Shown piece by piece: positions 7,467 through 16,122 of a DNA stretch of 26,222 nt. Below the pieces are notes generated by a model that did no database searches, was not told the origin of the DNA, and worked only from the letters and a program-made list of their open reading frames with translations. Source of the DNA: Gordonia sp. UBA5067 (GTDB lineage: Bacteria; Actinomycetota; Actinomycetes; Mycobacteriales; Mycobacteriaceae); contig NZ_DIAX01000063.1 of NCBI RefSeq assembly GCF_002414845.1, positions 1 to 26,222 on the forward strand. Reading direction: 5' to 3'. The first letter of the stretch is position 1, and the number at the start of each line of letters is the position of its first letter. The translations under genes were made by a program, and so were the position numbers.

Positions 7467-8384
7467 GTGAGCGCCAAACTGAGCGCAGCGATCATCGGCT
7501 CGGGCAACATCGGCACCGACCTGATGTACAAGCTCGAACGGTCGTCGGTCATCGAACCGCGGTGGATGGTCGGCATCGACGCCGATTCTGAAGGTATGCG
7601 CCGTGCCGCCGACCACGGTCTCATCACGATGAGTGGCGGGGCTGACGAACTGCTCGCCTCCGCCGAGAAGCCCGACCTGATTTTCGAGGCGACCAGCGCC
7701 TACGTGCACCGCGAGTACGCGCCACGCTACGCGGCCGCCGGCATCACCGCCATCGACCTCACCCCGGCGGCGGTCGGCCCGGCCGTCGTACCGCCGGCCA
7801 ACCTGCGCGCGCACCTCGACGCACCCAACACCAACATGATCACCTGCGGCGGTCAGGCGACGATCCCGATGGTGCACGCCGTTTCCTCGGTCGTGCCGGT
7901 GCCCTACGCCGAGATCGTCGCGTCGGTGTCCTCGGAGTCCGCCGGCCCGGGTACGCGCGCCAACATCGACGAGTTCACCAAGACGACCTCGCGCGGGATC
8001 GAGACGATCGGCGGCGCGACACGCGGCAAGGCGATCATCATCCTGAACCCGTCTGATCCGCCGATGATCATGCGCGACACCATCTTTTGCGCCATCCCGG
8101 CCGACGCCGATACCGATGCGATCGCCGAGGCGATCCACCGGCGCGAGAAGGATATTCAGGAGTATGTGCCGGGCTATCGGCTGCTGCAGGACCCGCAGTT
8201 CGATCCGCCTAGTGTCCTCAACGGCGGGTATGCGCGCGTCTCGATCTTCGTCGAGGTCGAAGGCGCCGGCGACTTCCTGCCGCCGTACGCCGGGAACCTC
8301 GACATCATGACCGCCGCGGCCACCAAGGTGGGCGAGGAGATCGCCAAGACGAAATTGGCTGCCGTTTCGGCAGCCGGGAAGTGA
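7467..8384 (+). CDS. hsaG: Acylating acetaldehyde/propanal dehydrogenase
   Basis: A 305-residue NAD-dependent enzyme of the DmpF/BphJ family that converts the aldehyde produced by HsaF (propanal in steroid degradation) to acyl-CoA. The N-terminal [12 protein letters not shown] (residues 9-20) is the NAD-binding loop. Cys127 in NMITCGGQA is the catalytic thiol. [12 protein letters not shown] and the C-terminal helix that docks on the aldolase are typical of the family. The GTG start follows a strong AAGGAGG. The product forms a substrate-channelling complex with HsaF, encoded 7 bases downstream. The 63-base gap after hsaE contains no obvious terminator. Confidence 0.94.
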   Translation: MSAKLSAAIIGSGNIGTDLMYKLERSSVIEPRWMVGIDADSEGMRRAADHGLITMSGGADELLASAEKPDLIFEATSAYVHREYAPRYAAAGITAIDLTPAAVGPAVVPPANLRAHLDAPNTNMITCGGQATIPMVHAVSSVVPVPYAEIVASVSSESAGPGTRANIDEFTKTTSRGIETIGGATRGKAIIILNPSDPPMIMRDTIFCAIPADADTDAIAEAIHRREKDIQEYVPGYRLLQDPQFDPPSVLNGGYARVSIFVEVEGAGDFLPPYAGNLDIMTAAATKVGEEIAKTKLAAVSAAGK

Positions 8385-8391
8385 GGACGAC

Positions 8392-9456
8392 ATGTCTGAC
8401 TTGATGGCCCACGCCCGGCCCTTTTCCGACACCCTCGACATCCGGATCACCGATTCGTCGCTGCGCGATGGCTCCCACCACAAGCGCCACCAGTTCACCG
8501 AACAGGATGTGCGCGAGATCGTCGGTGCGCTCGACGGCGCCGGTGTGCCGGTCATCGAGGTGACCCACGGCGACGGCTTGGGTGGATCCTCGTTCAACTA
8601 TGGCTTCTCCAAGACGCCCGAGCAGCAGCTCATCAAGGCGGCTGCGGAGACGGCGAAGAACGCGAAGATCGCCTTCCTCATGCTGCCCGGACTGGGGGTC
8701 AAGGACGACATCATCGCGGCCCGCGACAACGGTGGTCAGATCTGCCGTATCGCCACACATTGCACCGAGGCCGACGTGTCGATCCAGCACTTCGGGCTGG
8801 CGCGTGAACTGGGCCTGGAGACGGTCGGCTTCCTGATGATGGGCCACAGCCAGCCGCCGGAGGTGCTTGCCAAGCAGGCGCGCATTATGGCCGACGCGGG
8901 TTGTCAATGCGTCTACGTCGTCGACTCCGCCGGCGCAATGGTGCTCGAGCAGGTGTCTGATCGGGTATCGGCTCTGGTGGCCGAGCTCGGCAACGACGCG
9001 CAGGTCGGTTTCCATGGTCACGAGAACCTCGACATTGCGGTCGCGAACTCGGTGCTGGCGATCCGGGCCGGCGCCCAGCAGGTCGACGGCTCGGTCCGCC
9101 GATTCGGCGCGGGCGCGGGCAATACTCCGACTGAGGCCCTGGTCGGCGTGTGCGACAAGCTTGGGGTCAAGACCGGTGTCGACTTCTTGAAGATCGTCGA
9201 CGCGGCGCAGGATGTCGTGCGTCCGGTCATGCCCAGCGAGTGCCTGGTGGATCGGCCGGCGATGATGATGGGCTACGCCGGCTGCTATAGCTCGTTCCTC
9301 AAGCACGCCGAGGGTCATGCCGAGAAGTATGGCGTTTCGGCGGCCGACATTCTGATCGAGGCGGGCAACCGCAAGCTCGTCGGTGGGCAGGAAGACCAGC
9401 TCATCGACATCGCGCTCGAGCTCAAGAAGAAGCAGGACGCGAACGCGGGCGTGTAG
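8392..9456 (+). CDS. hsaF: 4-hydroxy-2-oxovalerate (4-hydroxy-2-oxohexanoate) aldolase
   Basis: A 354-residue class II pyruvate aldolase of the DmpG/BphI family. It splits 4-hydroxy-2-oxohexanoate into pyruvate and propanal and hands the aldehyde to HsaG. Metal ligands are visible as Asp26 in SSLRDGSHH, and His208 and His210 in VGFHGHEN. Arg25 next to Asp26 is the expected catalytic arginine. The C-terminal helical domain after about residue 270 ([17 protein letters not shown]) forms the interface with HsaG. The ATG lies 7 bases after the hsaG stop, with GTGAGGAC as ribosome site overlapping that stop. It ends the hsaEGF operon. Confidence 0.94.
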   Translation: MSDLMAHARPFSDTLDIRITDSSLRDGSHHKRHQFTEQDVREIVGALDGAGVPVIEVTHGDGLGGSSFNYGFSKTPEQQLIKAAAETAKNAKIAFLMLPGLGVKDDIIAARDNGGQICRIATHCTEADVSIQHFGLARELGLETVGFLMMGHSQPPEVLAKQARIMADAGCQCVYVVDSAGAMVLEQVSDRVSALVAELGNDAQVGFHGHENLDIAVANSVLAIRAGAQQVDGSVRRFGAGAGNTPTEALVGVCDKLGVKTGVDFLKIVDAAQDVVRPVMPSECLVDRPAMMMGYAGCYSSFLKHAEGHAEKYGVSAADILIEAGNRKLVGGQEDQLIDIALELKKKQDANAGV

Positions 9457-9588
9457 GCCGACAGTCGGGTCCCGCCGATAGGTGGATCATCTAGACCCAT
9501 TTGCCTCATGTTGCACACCAGTCACAAGTCGGTTTCACCTTGAATTCTGCTGGGTGCGGCAGACGATTGCTGTCGCACGCTGGAGTAC

Positions 9589-10167
9589 ATGACTCCCCAA
9601 AAGTCGTTCCGGCGCGGCTCTCGGACGCGAGTACCGATGTCGGTCGGGCGCTGGATCGCGGCGCCCGCAGTGGTTGTTGCCGTGGCCGCGGGATCGGTCG
9701 TCGTGCCCACCCTTACCGCCGGCTCGTCGGGCTCGTCAGGCTCGTCGGGCTCATCCGACAGTGGTTCGTCGGGCTCGTCGGGTTCGGTCGACATCTTCCT
9801 ACCGGTCTCGACGCCCGCAGCGATGGCGGCGCTCAACGTGGCGGTGACACAGATCGGCAAGCCGTACAAGTGGGGCGGCACCGGACCGAACGCGTGGGAT
9901 TGTTCCGGGCTGATCCAGTGGGCCTTCGGGACCGTTGGTATCAATCTGCCGCGCGTTAGCCAGCAGCAGGCGCGGGTCGGAAAAGCCATTCCGCTGGCCG
10001 CGCTCGCGCCGGGCGATGTGATCGTTTTCTATCGCAACGCCGGTCACATCGGCATCTACGCCGGCGGCGGCCAGGTGTTCCATGCGGGCGGACCCAATGG
10101 GCATCCCATCAAGTTTCAGGCGCTGAACACGATGCCGCCGATCAAAACGATCCGTCGTTACGGCTAG
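9589..10167 (+). CDS. Secreted NlpC/P60 peptidoglycan endopeptidase
   Basis: A 192-residue protein with a basic start (FRRGSRTR) and a hydrophobic segment (about 22-42) forming a signal peptide or anchor. A Ser-Gly linker (about 45-66) follows, then a C-terminal NlpC/P60 domain (about 80-192). The catalytic triad is visible: Cys105 in WDCSGLIQW, His153 in AGHIGIYAG and His165 in VFHAGG. Family members cut the D-Glu/meso-DAP stem-peptide bond during growth or division; a single domain of this size resembles short RipA/RipD relatives. The ATG follows CTGGAG. It is not a steroid gene and interrupts the steroid cluster. The 132 bases before it hold only a short imperfect inverted repeat and, presumably, its own promoter. 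Confidence 0.88.
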   Translation: MTPQKSFRRGSRTRVPMSVGRWIAAPAVVVAVAAGSVVVPTLTAGSSGSSGSSGSSDSGSSGSSGSVDIFLPVSTPAAMAALNVAVTQIGKPYKWGGTGPNAWDCSGLIQWAFGTVGINLPRVSQQQARVGKAIPLAALAPGDVIVFYRNAGHIGIYAGGGQVFHAGGPNGHPIKFQALNTMPPIKTIRRYG

Positions 10168-10237
10168 CCGACTGTCGAGAACTCGCTGCACAGTCGCGCT
10201 AGCCTGAGTCCGACTGTGCCACTGAGCGAGGAGCACC

Positions 10238-11494
10238 ATGCGATCCCCGATTCCCGACTATCTCGCCGAGGTGCTGCGCGCGGTCGAATCCGATGATTCC
10301 GGGGCGACTGCCGACTACATCCCGGAACTCGCCGCTGCCGACCCGGACCGGCTCGCAGTAGCGATCGCCACGCTCGACGGCGAGGTCTACGCGGTCGGCG
10401 ATGCGAGCGTCGAGTTCACGATCCAGTCGATCTCCAAGCCCTTCGCCTACGCGCTGGCACTGACCGATCGTGGGTTCGACGGAGTGCTGGACAAGGTCGG
10501 CGTCGAACCGTCGGGGGATCCCTTCAACGAGGTGTCACTCGACGACACTGGGCGGCCTTTCAACCCGATGATCAATGCCGGCGCGATCACCGCGCACAGC
10601 CTCGTCGGGGCGCCGGGGGTCGGCCCGGACCTACGCTTCGAACGTGTGGTGGCGGGGCTGAGCGCCTTTGCCGGCCGCCCCCTGAGCGTCGACGAAGCCG
10701 TCTTCGCCTCCGAGATGACCACCGCGCACCGCAATCTGTCCATCGCCCATATGCTGCGCGCCTATGGGGTCCTGACCGAGGATCCGGTCGCAGTGGTCGA
10801 GGGCTACACGCGTCAATGCTCACTACTGGTAACCGCCACCGACCTGGCGTTGATGGCGGCGACCCTGGCAAATCATGGGGTCCATCCGAGGACCGGTGCG
10901 CGGGTGGTGTCCGAAGCCGTGGTCCGCCAGGTGCTCAGCGTGATGACGACGTGTGGCATGTATGACGCGGCCGGCGACTGGGTTACCCAGGTCGGGATCC
11001 CGGCCAAGAGCGGCGTGGCCGGTGGATTGATTGGTGCGCTGCCGGGCCAGGTCGGAATAGCGACGTTCTCGCCGCGGCTCGACAAGCACGGAAACAGCGT
11101 GCGCGGTGTGCGTCTGTTCGAGCGGTTCTCCGACGACATGGGCATGCACATGATGGAGGTGCCTGCCGCATCGCGGACGGTGCTGCGCAAGAACCGGGGT
11201 ATCGCGGGCCTGCGGCTCTATGCGCTGCAGGGCGGGCTGCGCTTCGCCGAGGCCGAACAGGTCGTGCGCGAGGTGTCCGATCATCCCCCAACCGAGCACC
11301 GCGTTGGCTTCAATCTGTCCCATGTCCACGCGATGGACGGCGTGGCGCGGCGGATGCTTCTCGAGGTGATTCGCCGATTGTCACTCGACGGCCACGACGT
11401 CTACCTCATCGATCCTGATCGGGTCATCAAAGCCCCCGACCCGGGCGACGGTGGCAGGGTCACGGTCGTGGCGGATATCGACGACATCGCTTGA
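10238..11494 (+). CDS. glsA: Glutaminase with C-terminal STAS-like domain
   Basis: A 418-residue cytosolic glutaminase of the serine-dependent beta-lactamase-like family, converting L-glutamine to glutamate and ammonia. The catalytic SxxK motif is Ser64-Ile-Ser-Lys67 (QSISKPFAYALAL). The conserved blocks PFNPMINAGAI and GIPAKSGVAGG follow, and the catalytic domain ends near residue 300. The remainder (about 320-418) has the strand-helix pattern of a STAS domain, including FNLSHVHAMDGVARRMLLEV and GHDVYLIDPD. Some actinobacterial versions also carry a cyclic-nucleotide-binding domain, which is absent here. The ATG is preceded by GCGAGGAG. It has its own 70-base upstream gap and no link to steroid metabolism that I can see. 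Confidence 0.9.
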   Translation: MRSPIPDYLAEVLRAVESDDSGATADYIPELAAADPDRLAVAIATLDGEVYAVGDASVEFTIQSISKPFAYALALTDRGFDGVLDKVGVEPSGDPFNEVSLDDTGRPFNPMINAGAITAHSLVGAPGVGPDLRFERVVAGLSAFAGRPLSVDEAVFASEMTTAHRNLSIAHMLRAYGVLTEDPVAVVEGYTRQCSLLVTATDLALMAATLANHGVHPRTGARVVSEAVVRQVLSVMTTCGMYDAAGDWVTQVGIPAKSGVAGGLIGALPGQVGIATFSPRLDKHGNSVRGVRLFERFSDDMGMHMMEVPAASRTVLRKNRGIAGLRLYALQGGLRFAEAEQVVREVSDHPPTEHRVGFNLSHVHAMDGVARRMLLEVIRRLSLDGHDVYLIDPDRVIKAPDPGDGGRVTVVADIDDIA

Positions 11495-11522
11495 ATGCCA
11501 CCGGAACCAGCAAATAGTTGCG

Positions 11523-11551
11523 GCGCCGAGGGAAGACCTCCCCTTCGGTGC
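11523..11551. terminator. Possible hairpin terminator between convergent glsA and kshA operon
   Basis: GCGCCGA-GGG pairs with CCC-T-TCGGTGC, with one bulge and a G-T pair, around an 8-base loop. It lies 29 bases after the glutaminase stop and 30 bases before the stop of the opposing Rv3527-like gene. No T-run is present. Confidence 0.4.
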
Positions 11552-11580
11552 TGGCTATTGACAGCTTTCAGGGCGCCGGG

Positions 11581-11997
11581 TCACCAATAGCCGTCGGGAT
11601 CGACCTCGGGGCCCTCCCGCGGGATGATGCCTTCGGCAACACCGTGGTCAATCGATGCCGTCAATCGAGGGCAGCCGGGCAGCATGGCCGGATTTCCGCC
11701 GTCGGCGCGCACCTCGTCGAAGGCCGGGCAGGTTTCCCGCGCGGCGGCCGTCCACTGCACGCTGGTCTGATGCGGGCTGGCCTTCTTCACGAAGACGCAC
11801 GCGTGGCAGGCGCGGCACTCGAGTTCGGTGAGCCCATTGCGCAGATAGTGCTGCCGATCGCGGGCGGTGGCTGCCTCGATGGCCGCGCGACGCACCGGAT
11901 CATTGTGGTAGTCGGGCGCCTTCGCCCACCCCTCCGGTCGCGCCGCGGCCCGCGCGCCGGCGTCCCCGGCGCCAGAGGGGTGCGCCGCGCGCGTCAC
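11581..11997 (-). CDS. Cysteine-rich conserved protein downstream of kshA (Rv3527-like)
   Basis: A 138-residue soluble protein. The GTG start shares a base with the TAG of kshA (TAGTG), so it is translationally coupled and under the same KstR-controlled promoter. Residues 61-67 form C-x2-C-x2-C (LECRACHACVF). Further Cys occur at 90 (ETCPAF) and 109 (PGCPR), with His at 66, 76 and 118, a set able to hold a metal or Fe-S cluster. A gene of similar size, Rv3527, follows kshA in M. tuberculosis; I recall the position, not a sequence alignment. A role in assembling or feeding electrons to the KshA oxygenase is a reasonable guess without direct evidence. Confidence 0.78.
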   Translation of the reverse strand: MTRAAHPSGAGDAGARAAARPEGWAKAPDYHNDPVRRAAIEAATARDRQHYLRNGLTELECRACHACVFVKKASPHQTSVQWTAAARETCPAFDEVRADGGNPAMLPGCPRLTASIDHGVAEGIIPREGPEVDPDGYW

Positions 11998-13178
11998 TAC
12001 ACGCTCGCTTCGGTATCGGCTCGCGATTTCGCCTCTTCTTCGGCCTTGGCCTCCTCGGCCTGGCGGGCCAGATTCTCCTTGACCTCGATGTTCCAGTTCT
12101 CCAACGCCTTCGACGTGTCGATTTCGTACTCGAAGCGCTGGGTCATCTCCTCGGTAACGTCGTCGATATCGACGTAATACTGCTCGTACCACCGTCGCAG
12201 CTGGTAGACCGGACCGTCCTCTTCGACGAGCAGCGGGTTGTCGATGCGCGTCTTGTTCTTCCAAATCTCGACATCCTGCATGAATCCGACTTCGATGCCG
12301 GCGCTGATCTTCTTGGCCATCTTGTCGGTCTGTTCGGGAGTGAGACCTTCGGGGACCTTGGCCATGACCCCGAACATGAGCACAAAGGAGTTCTCGTCGA
12401 TCGGGTAGTGGCAGTTGGTGAGAATCGTCTCCACCGCGTACCCGCTGTAGTACTGGACCATCGGGTTGAGCATGTAGGACGGGCCGTAGTAGGCGGCGAT
12501 CGACTCCAGGCGGGTATCGCCGTAGGCGGTGCTGATCGCGACATCGGGACGGCCGTGGCTGTTCATGTACTGCGCGGCGGTCTGGCCTTCGAAGACGTTC
12601 TTGAAGTAGTCCGGCAGCGCGTAGTGAACGTAGAAGAAGTGGGCCATATCGACGACGTTGTCGATGATCTCGCGACAGTTGGAGCCCTCGATGACGATGC
12701 GGTTCCAGGTCCAATCGGTCCACTCGTCGGTGCCGTACTCGTCGAGAGCCGGGATCACGCAGTCTGCCGGGGGCGGGTTGCCTTCCGGGTCGTTGTAGAC
12801 GAAGACCTGGCCGTTGCGAACCATCGTCGGCCAGGTGCGGGTCTTGGCCAGCTTGGGATTGCGCTTGGCGTAGGGCACGGTGGCGCACCGGCCCTTGCCG
12901 TTCCACTGCCAGCCGTGGAACGGGCAGGCGACGTTGTCGCCGCGCAGCACGCCCTGGCTGAGGTCGCCGCCCATGTGGCGGCAGTAGGCGTCGAGTACCT
13001 TGAACTCGCCCTCGGTGTCGGTCCACGCGACGAGCTTGGTGCCGAAGGCCTCCACCGAATGTGGCTTGCCATCCTTGAAATCCTCGGCCAGGCCGACGCA
13101 GTGCCAGCCGCGAGCAAACCGGGTGGGGACCTCGCCGGTGTCGATTTCGCGTACATCCGATTCATGTGCGGTGGTCAT
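11997..13178 (-). CDS. kshA: 3-ketosteroid-9-alpha-monooxygenase, oxygenase component
   Basis: A 393-residue Rieske non-heme iron oxygenase. It hydroxylates C9 of 3-ketosteroids (CoA thioesters preferred in mycobacteria), and together with KstD this opens ring B. The Rieske [2Fe-2S] ligands are Cys66-x-His68 and Cys85-x2-His88 (YCRHMGG, CPFHGW). The mononuclear iron site is His180, His185 and Asp302 (DMAHFFYVH, FMQDVEIW). The C-terminal tail is highly charged (EEAKAEEEAKSRADTEAS). The ATG at 13178 has GAGGAGT upstream. The electron donor KshB is not in the window. It is divergent from hsaA, with its own KstR box about 45 bp upstream. Confidence 0.95.
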   Translation of the reverse strand: MTTAHESDVREIDTGEVPTRFARGWHCVGLAEDFKDGKPHSVEAFGTKLVAWTDTEGEFKVLDAYCRHMGGDLSQGVLRGDNVACPFHGWQWNGKGRCATVPYAKRNPKLAKTRTWPTMVRNGQVFVYNDPEGNPPPADCVIPALDEYGTDEWTDWTWNRIVIEGSNCREIIDNVVDMAHFFYVHYALPDYFKNVFEGQTAAQYMNSHGRPDVAISTAYGDTRLESIAAYYGPSYMLNPMVQYYSGYAVETILTNCHYPIDENSFVLMFGVMAKVPEGLTPEQTDKMAKKISAGIEVGFMQDVEIWKNKTRIDNPLLVEEDGPVYQLRRWYEQYYVDIDDVTEEMTQRFEYEIDTSKALENWNIEVKENLARQAEEAKAEEEAKSRADTEASV

Positions 13179-13217
13179 AGCTACTCCTCTGTCGGGCTGC
13201 GACGTCGTCCCTCAATA

Positions 13218-13231
13218 CTAGAACACGTTAC
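13218..13231 (-). promoter_or_regulatory. KstR operator with -10 for kshA
   Basis: On the minus strand AACGTGTT (13229-13222) is the KstR core. One base later comes TAGTAT (13220-13215), a good -10 hexamer, giving an expected 5' leader of about 30 bases that contains the GAGGAGT ribosome site. Confidence 0.85.
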
Positions 13232-13310
13232 AAAAGTGTGGCCAATAGTGCTGCTCGATGACAACTATTACAGCAGTAGACAGGACGTTTGACCCCGTTC
13301 TCGACAGAAA

Positions 13311-13329
13311 TAAGAACGTGTTCTAGTCT
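13311..13329 (+). promoter_or_regulatory. KstR operator with -10 for hsaA
   Basis: AGAACGTGTTCT (13313-13324) is a fully matching inverted repeat around the AAC-N2-GTT core (13315-13322). One base after the core lies TAGTCT (13324-13329) as -10. The expected leader to the hsaA ATG is about 58 bases. This is the best-matching KstR box in the window. Confidence 0.87.
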
Positions 13330-13393
13330 TACCCCGTACGCTTCGTGACGAGGCGGTCCCCATCCACCCGTCGCCGATAGGCAGGAGAACTAG

Positions 13394-14587
13394 ATGTCAG
13401 CCAGTAAGACCCAGCGCAGCCCCGAGGTCCAGCAGGTCCTCGACAACATCGATGCGCTGTTGCCCGATTTCGCCCAGCGTGCGCAGGAAACCGAAGATGC
13501 GCGTCGGGTCTCCGACGAGAGTGCGCAGGCCTTGCAGGCCGCCGGCTTCTTTAAGTTGCTGCAGCCCAAACAATGGGGTGGCTACGAGGTCGACCCGGTC
13601 ACCTTCTACGAGGCGGTCCGCCGGATCGCGACCGCTTGCGGCTCAACCGGTTGGGTGGCCGGCATCATCGGCGTGCACAACTGGCACCTCTCACTCTTCG
13701 ATCAGCGGGCGCAGGAAGAAGTGTGGGGTGCCGACACCAACGTGCGGATCTCCTCGTCCTACGCGCCGATGGGCATGGGTGAGGTCGTCGAGGGCGGCTA
13801 CAAGGTCAACGGCAACTGGGCCTTCTCCTCCGGCTGTGACATCGCGGACTGGACATTCGTCGGCGGCCCGGTGATCAAGGATGGCCGACCGGTCGACTTC
13901 GTCAGCTACCTGCTGCCGCGCTCGGACTACACGATCAAGGACGTCTGGAACGTCGTCGGCCTCAAGGGCACCGGCTCCAACACCCTTGAGGTCAAGGACG
14001 TCTTCGTGCCGCGCCACCGCGTGCTGTCGATGGGTACGATGGCCAAGAATGAGAGCCCCGGGCTAGCGCAGAACACCGCTCCGGTTTACAAGATGCCGTG
14101 GGGCACCATCCACCCCAGCACCATTGCGACGCCGATCGTCGGGATGGCCTACGGTGCCTACGAGGCGCACGTCGAGCATCAGGGCAAGCGCGTGCGCGCC
14201 GCCTACGCCGGCGAGAAGAGTAAGGACGATCCGTTCGCCAAGGTGCGGATCGCCGAGGCGGCCAGCGAAATCGACGCCGCATGGCGTCAGCTGTCCGGCA
14301 ACCTGCAGGCTGAATACGACTACATTCTCGCCGGTGAATCGGTCCCGATGGAGCTGCGATTGGCCGCCCGCCGCGACCAGGTGCGCGCCACCGGCCGCGC
14401 CATCGAAGCCATCGACATGCTCTTCGAGAACTCCGGTGCCGGCGCCCTCAACGTCGACTCGCCCATCCAGCGCTTCTGGCGCGACGCCCACGGTGGCCGC
14501 GTCCACGCCGCCAACGATCCCGAGCGCGCCTACGTCGCGTTCGGCAACGGGGAGTTTGGTCTCCCCATCGGCGACACGATGGTCTGA
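13394..14587 (+). CDS. hsaA: 3-HSA hydroxylase, oxygenase component
   Basis: A 397-residue flavin-dependent monooxygenase with the acyl-CoA dehydrogenase fold (group D). It hydroxylates the phenol 3-HSA, formed after ring B opening, to the catechol 3,4-DHSA using FMNH2 from HsaB. The N-terminal helical domain includes ALQAAGFFKLLQPKQWGG and GSTGWVAGIIGVHNWHL. The middle beta domain has WAFSSGCDIADW and GLKGTGSNTLEV. The C-terminal four-helix bundle ends with the VHAANDPERAY stretch typical of this group. Length agrees with mycobacterial HsaA (about 394). The ATG has AGGAGA upstream. It is the first gene of a six-gene run; hsaC follows 36 bases downstream. Confidence 0.95.
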   Translation: MSASKTQRSPEVQQVLDNIDALLPDFAQRAQETEDARRVSDESAQALQAAGFFKLLQPKQWGGYEVDPVTFYEAVRRIATACGSTGWVAGIIGVHNWHLSLFDQRAQEEVWGADTNVRISSSYAPMGMGEVVEGGYKVNGNWAFSSGCDIADWTFVGGPVIKDGRPVDFVSYLLPRSDYTIKDVWNVVGLKGTGSNTLEVKDVFVPRHRVLSMGTMAKNESPGLAQNTAPVYKMPWGTIHPSTIATPIVGMAYGAYEAHVEHQGKRVRAAYAGEKSKDDPFAKVRIAEAASEIDAAWRQLSGNLQAEYDYILAGESVPMELRLAARRDQVRATGRAIEAIDMLFENSGAGALNVDSPIQRFWRDAHGGRVHAANDPERAYVAFGNGEFGLPIGDTMV

Positions 14588-15541
<954 letters not shown>

Positions 15542-15549
15542 TCCCGGCG

Positions 15550-16122
15550 ATGGTGAATAAGCCCTTCGGATCCGGCGACTTCGATTCGCGGCAGTTCCGC
15601 ACGGCGATGGGGCAATTCTGCACCGGAGTCACGGTGATCACCACGCTCGACGCCGACGAGAAGCCGGTCGGCTTTGCCTGCCAGTCATTCACGGCGCTCT
15701 CGCTTGATCCGCCGCTGGTGGTGTTTTGCCCGATGAAGACCTCGCGCAGCTGGCCGGTGATCGAAACCGCTGGCAAGTTCGTCGTCAATGTGCTGTCGAA
15801 TCGGCAGCAAGAGGTCAGCTCCACCTTCGGCGCTCCCGGCGACGACAAGTTCAAGTCCATCGAGTGGGACCGCTCGCCACTGGGTCTGCCGGTGCTCCGG
15901 CATAGCCTGACGTGGGTGGAATGCGAGATCGAGAACGTCGTCGACGGCGGTGATCACCACATTGTGATCGGCCGCGCCAAGACGCTGGGGGAGGTCCTGC
16001 AGGATAAGCCGCTGTTGTTCTACCGCGGCGGCTACCTGTCTACCGAGCATCCGCGCGTGACACCGGCCCAAGAGGCGCTTGACGATTTCCTCACCTGGAC
16101 CGGCGGCGATACGTGGCTGTGA
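15550..16122 (+). CDS. hsaB: Flavin reductase, partner of HsaA
   Basis: A 190-residue NAD(P)H:FMN reductase of the flavin reductase-like (HpaC) family that supplies reduced FMN to HsaA. Motifs are QFCTGVTVITT (about 20-30), GFACQSFTALSLDPPLVVFCP and NVLSNRQQEVSSTFG, and the C-terminus TWL matches my memory of mycobacterial HsaB. The ATG at 15550 is 8 bases after the hsaC stop. The frame is open further upstream within hsaC, but that would extend the protein beyond the family length. A GTG directly after the ATG is an alternative start. The last codons overlap the GTG start of the next gene. Confidence 0.94.
   Translation: MVNKPFGSGDFDSRQFRTAMGQFCTGVTVITTLDADEKPVGFACQSFTALSLDPPLVVFCPMKTSRSWPVIETAGKFVVNVLSNRQQEVSSTFGAPGDDKFKSIEWDRSPLGLPVLRHSLTWVECEIENVVDGGDHHIVIGRAKTLGEVLQDKPLLFYRGGYLSTEHPRVTPAQEALDDFLTWTGGDTWL

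Noticed and set aside
7413..9318. Two long minus-strand frames opposite hsaG and hsaF
   Set aside because: Shadows of strongly recognised genes with metal and thiol active sites on the plus strand.
9720..9790. CRISPR or tandem-repeat array
   Set aside because: The TCGGGCTCG-type repeats encode a Ser-Gly linker within the NlpC/P60 protein. There are no spacers and the repeat is in coding frame.
12000..13026. Minus-strand frame running from within kshA into the Rv3527-like gene
   Set aside because: Only the last 138 codons look like protein. The upstream part is an alternative frame of kshA, with Arg/Gly/Gln-rich text.
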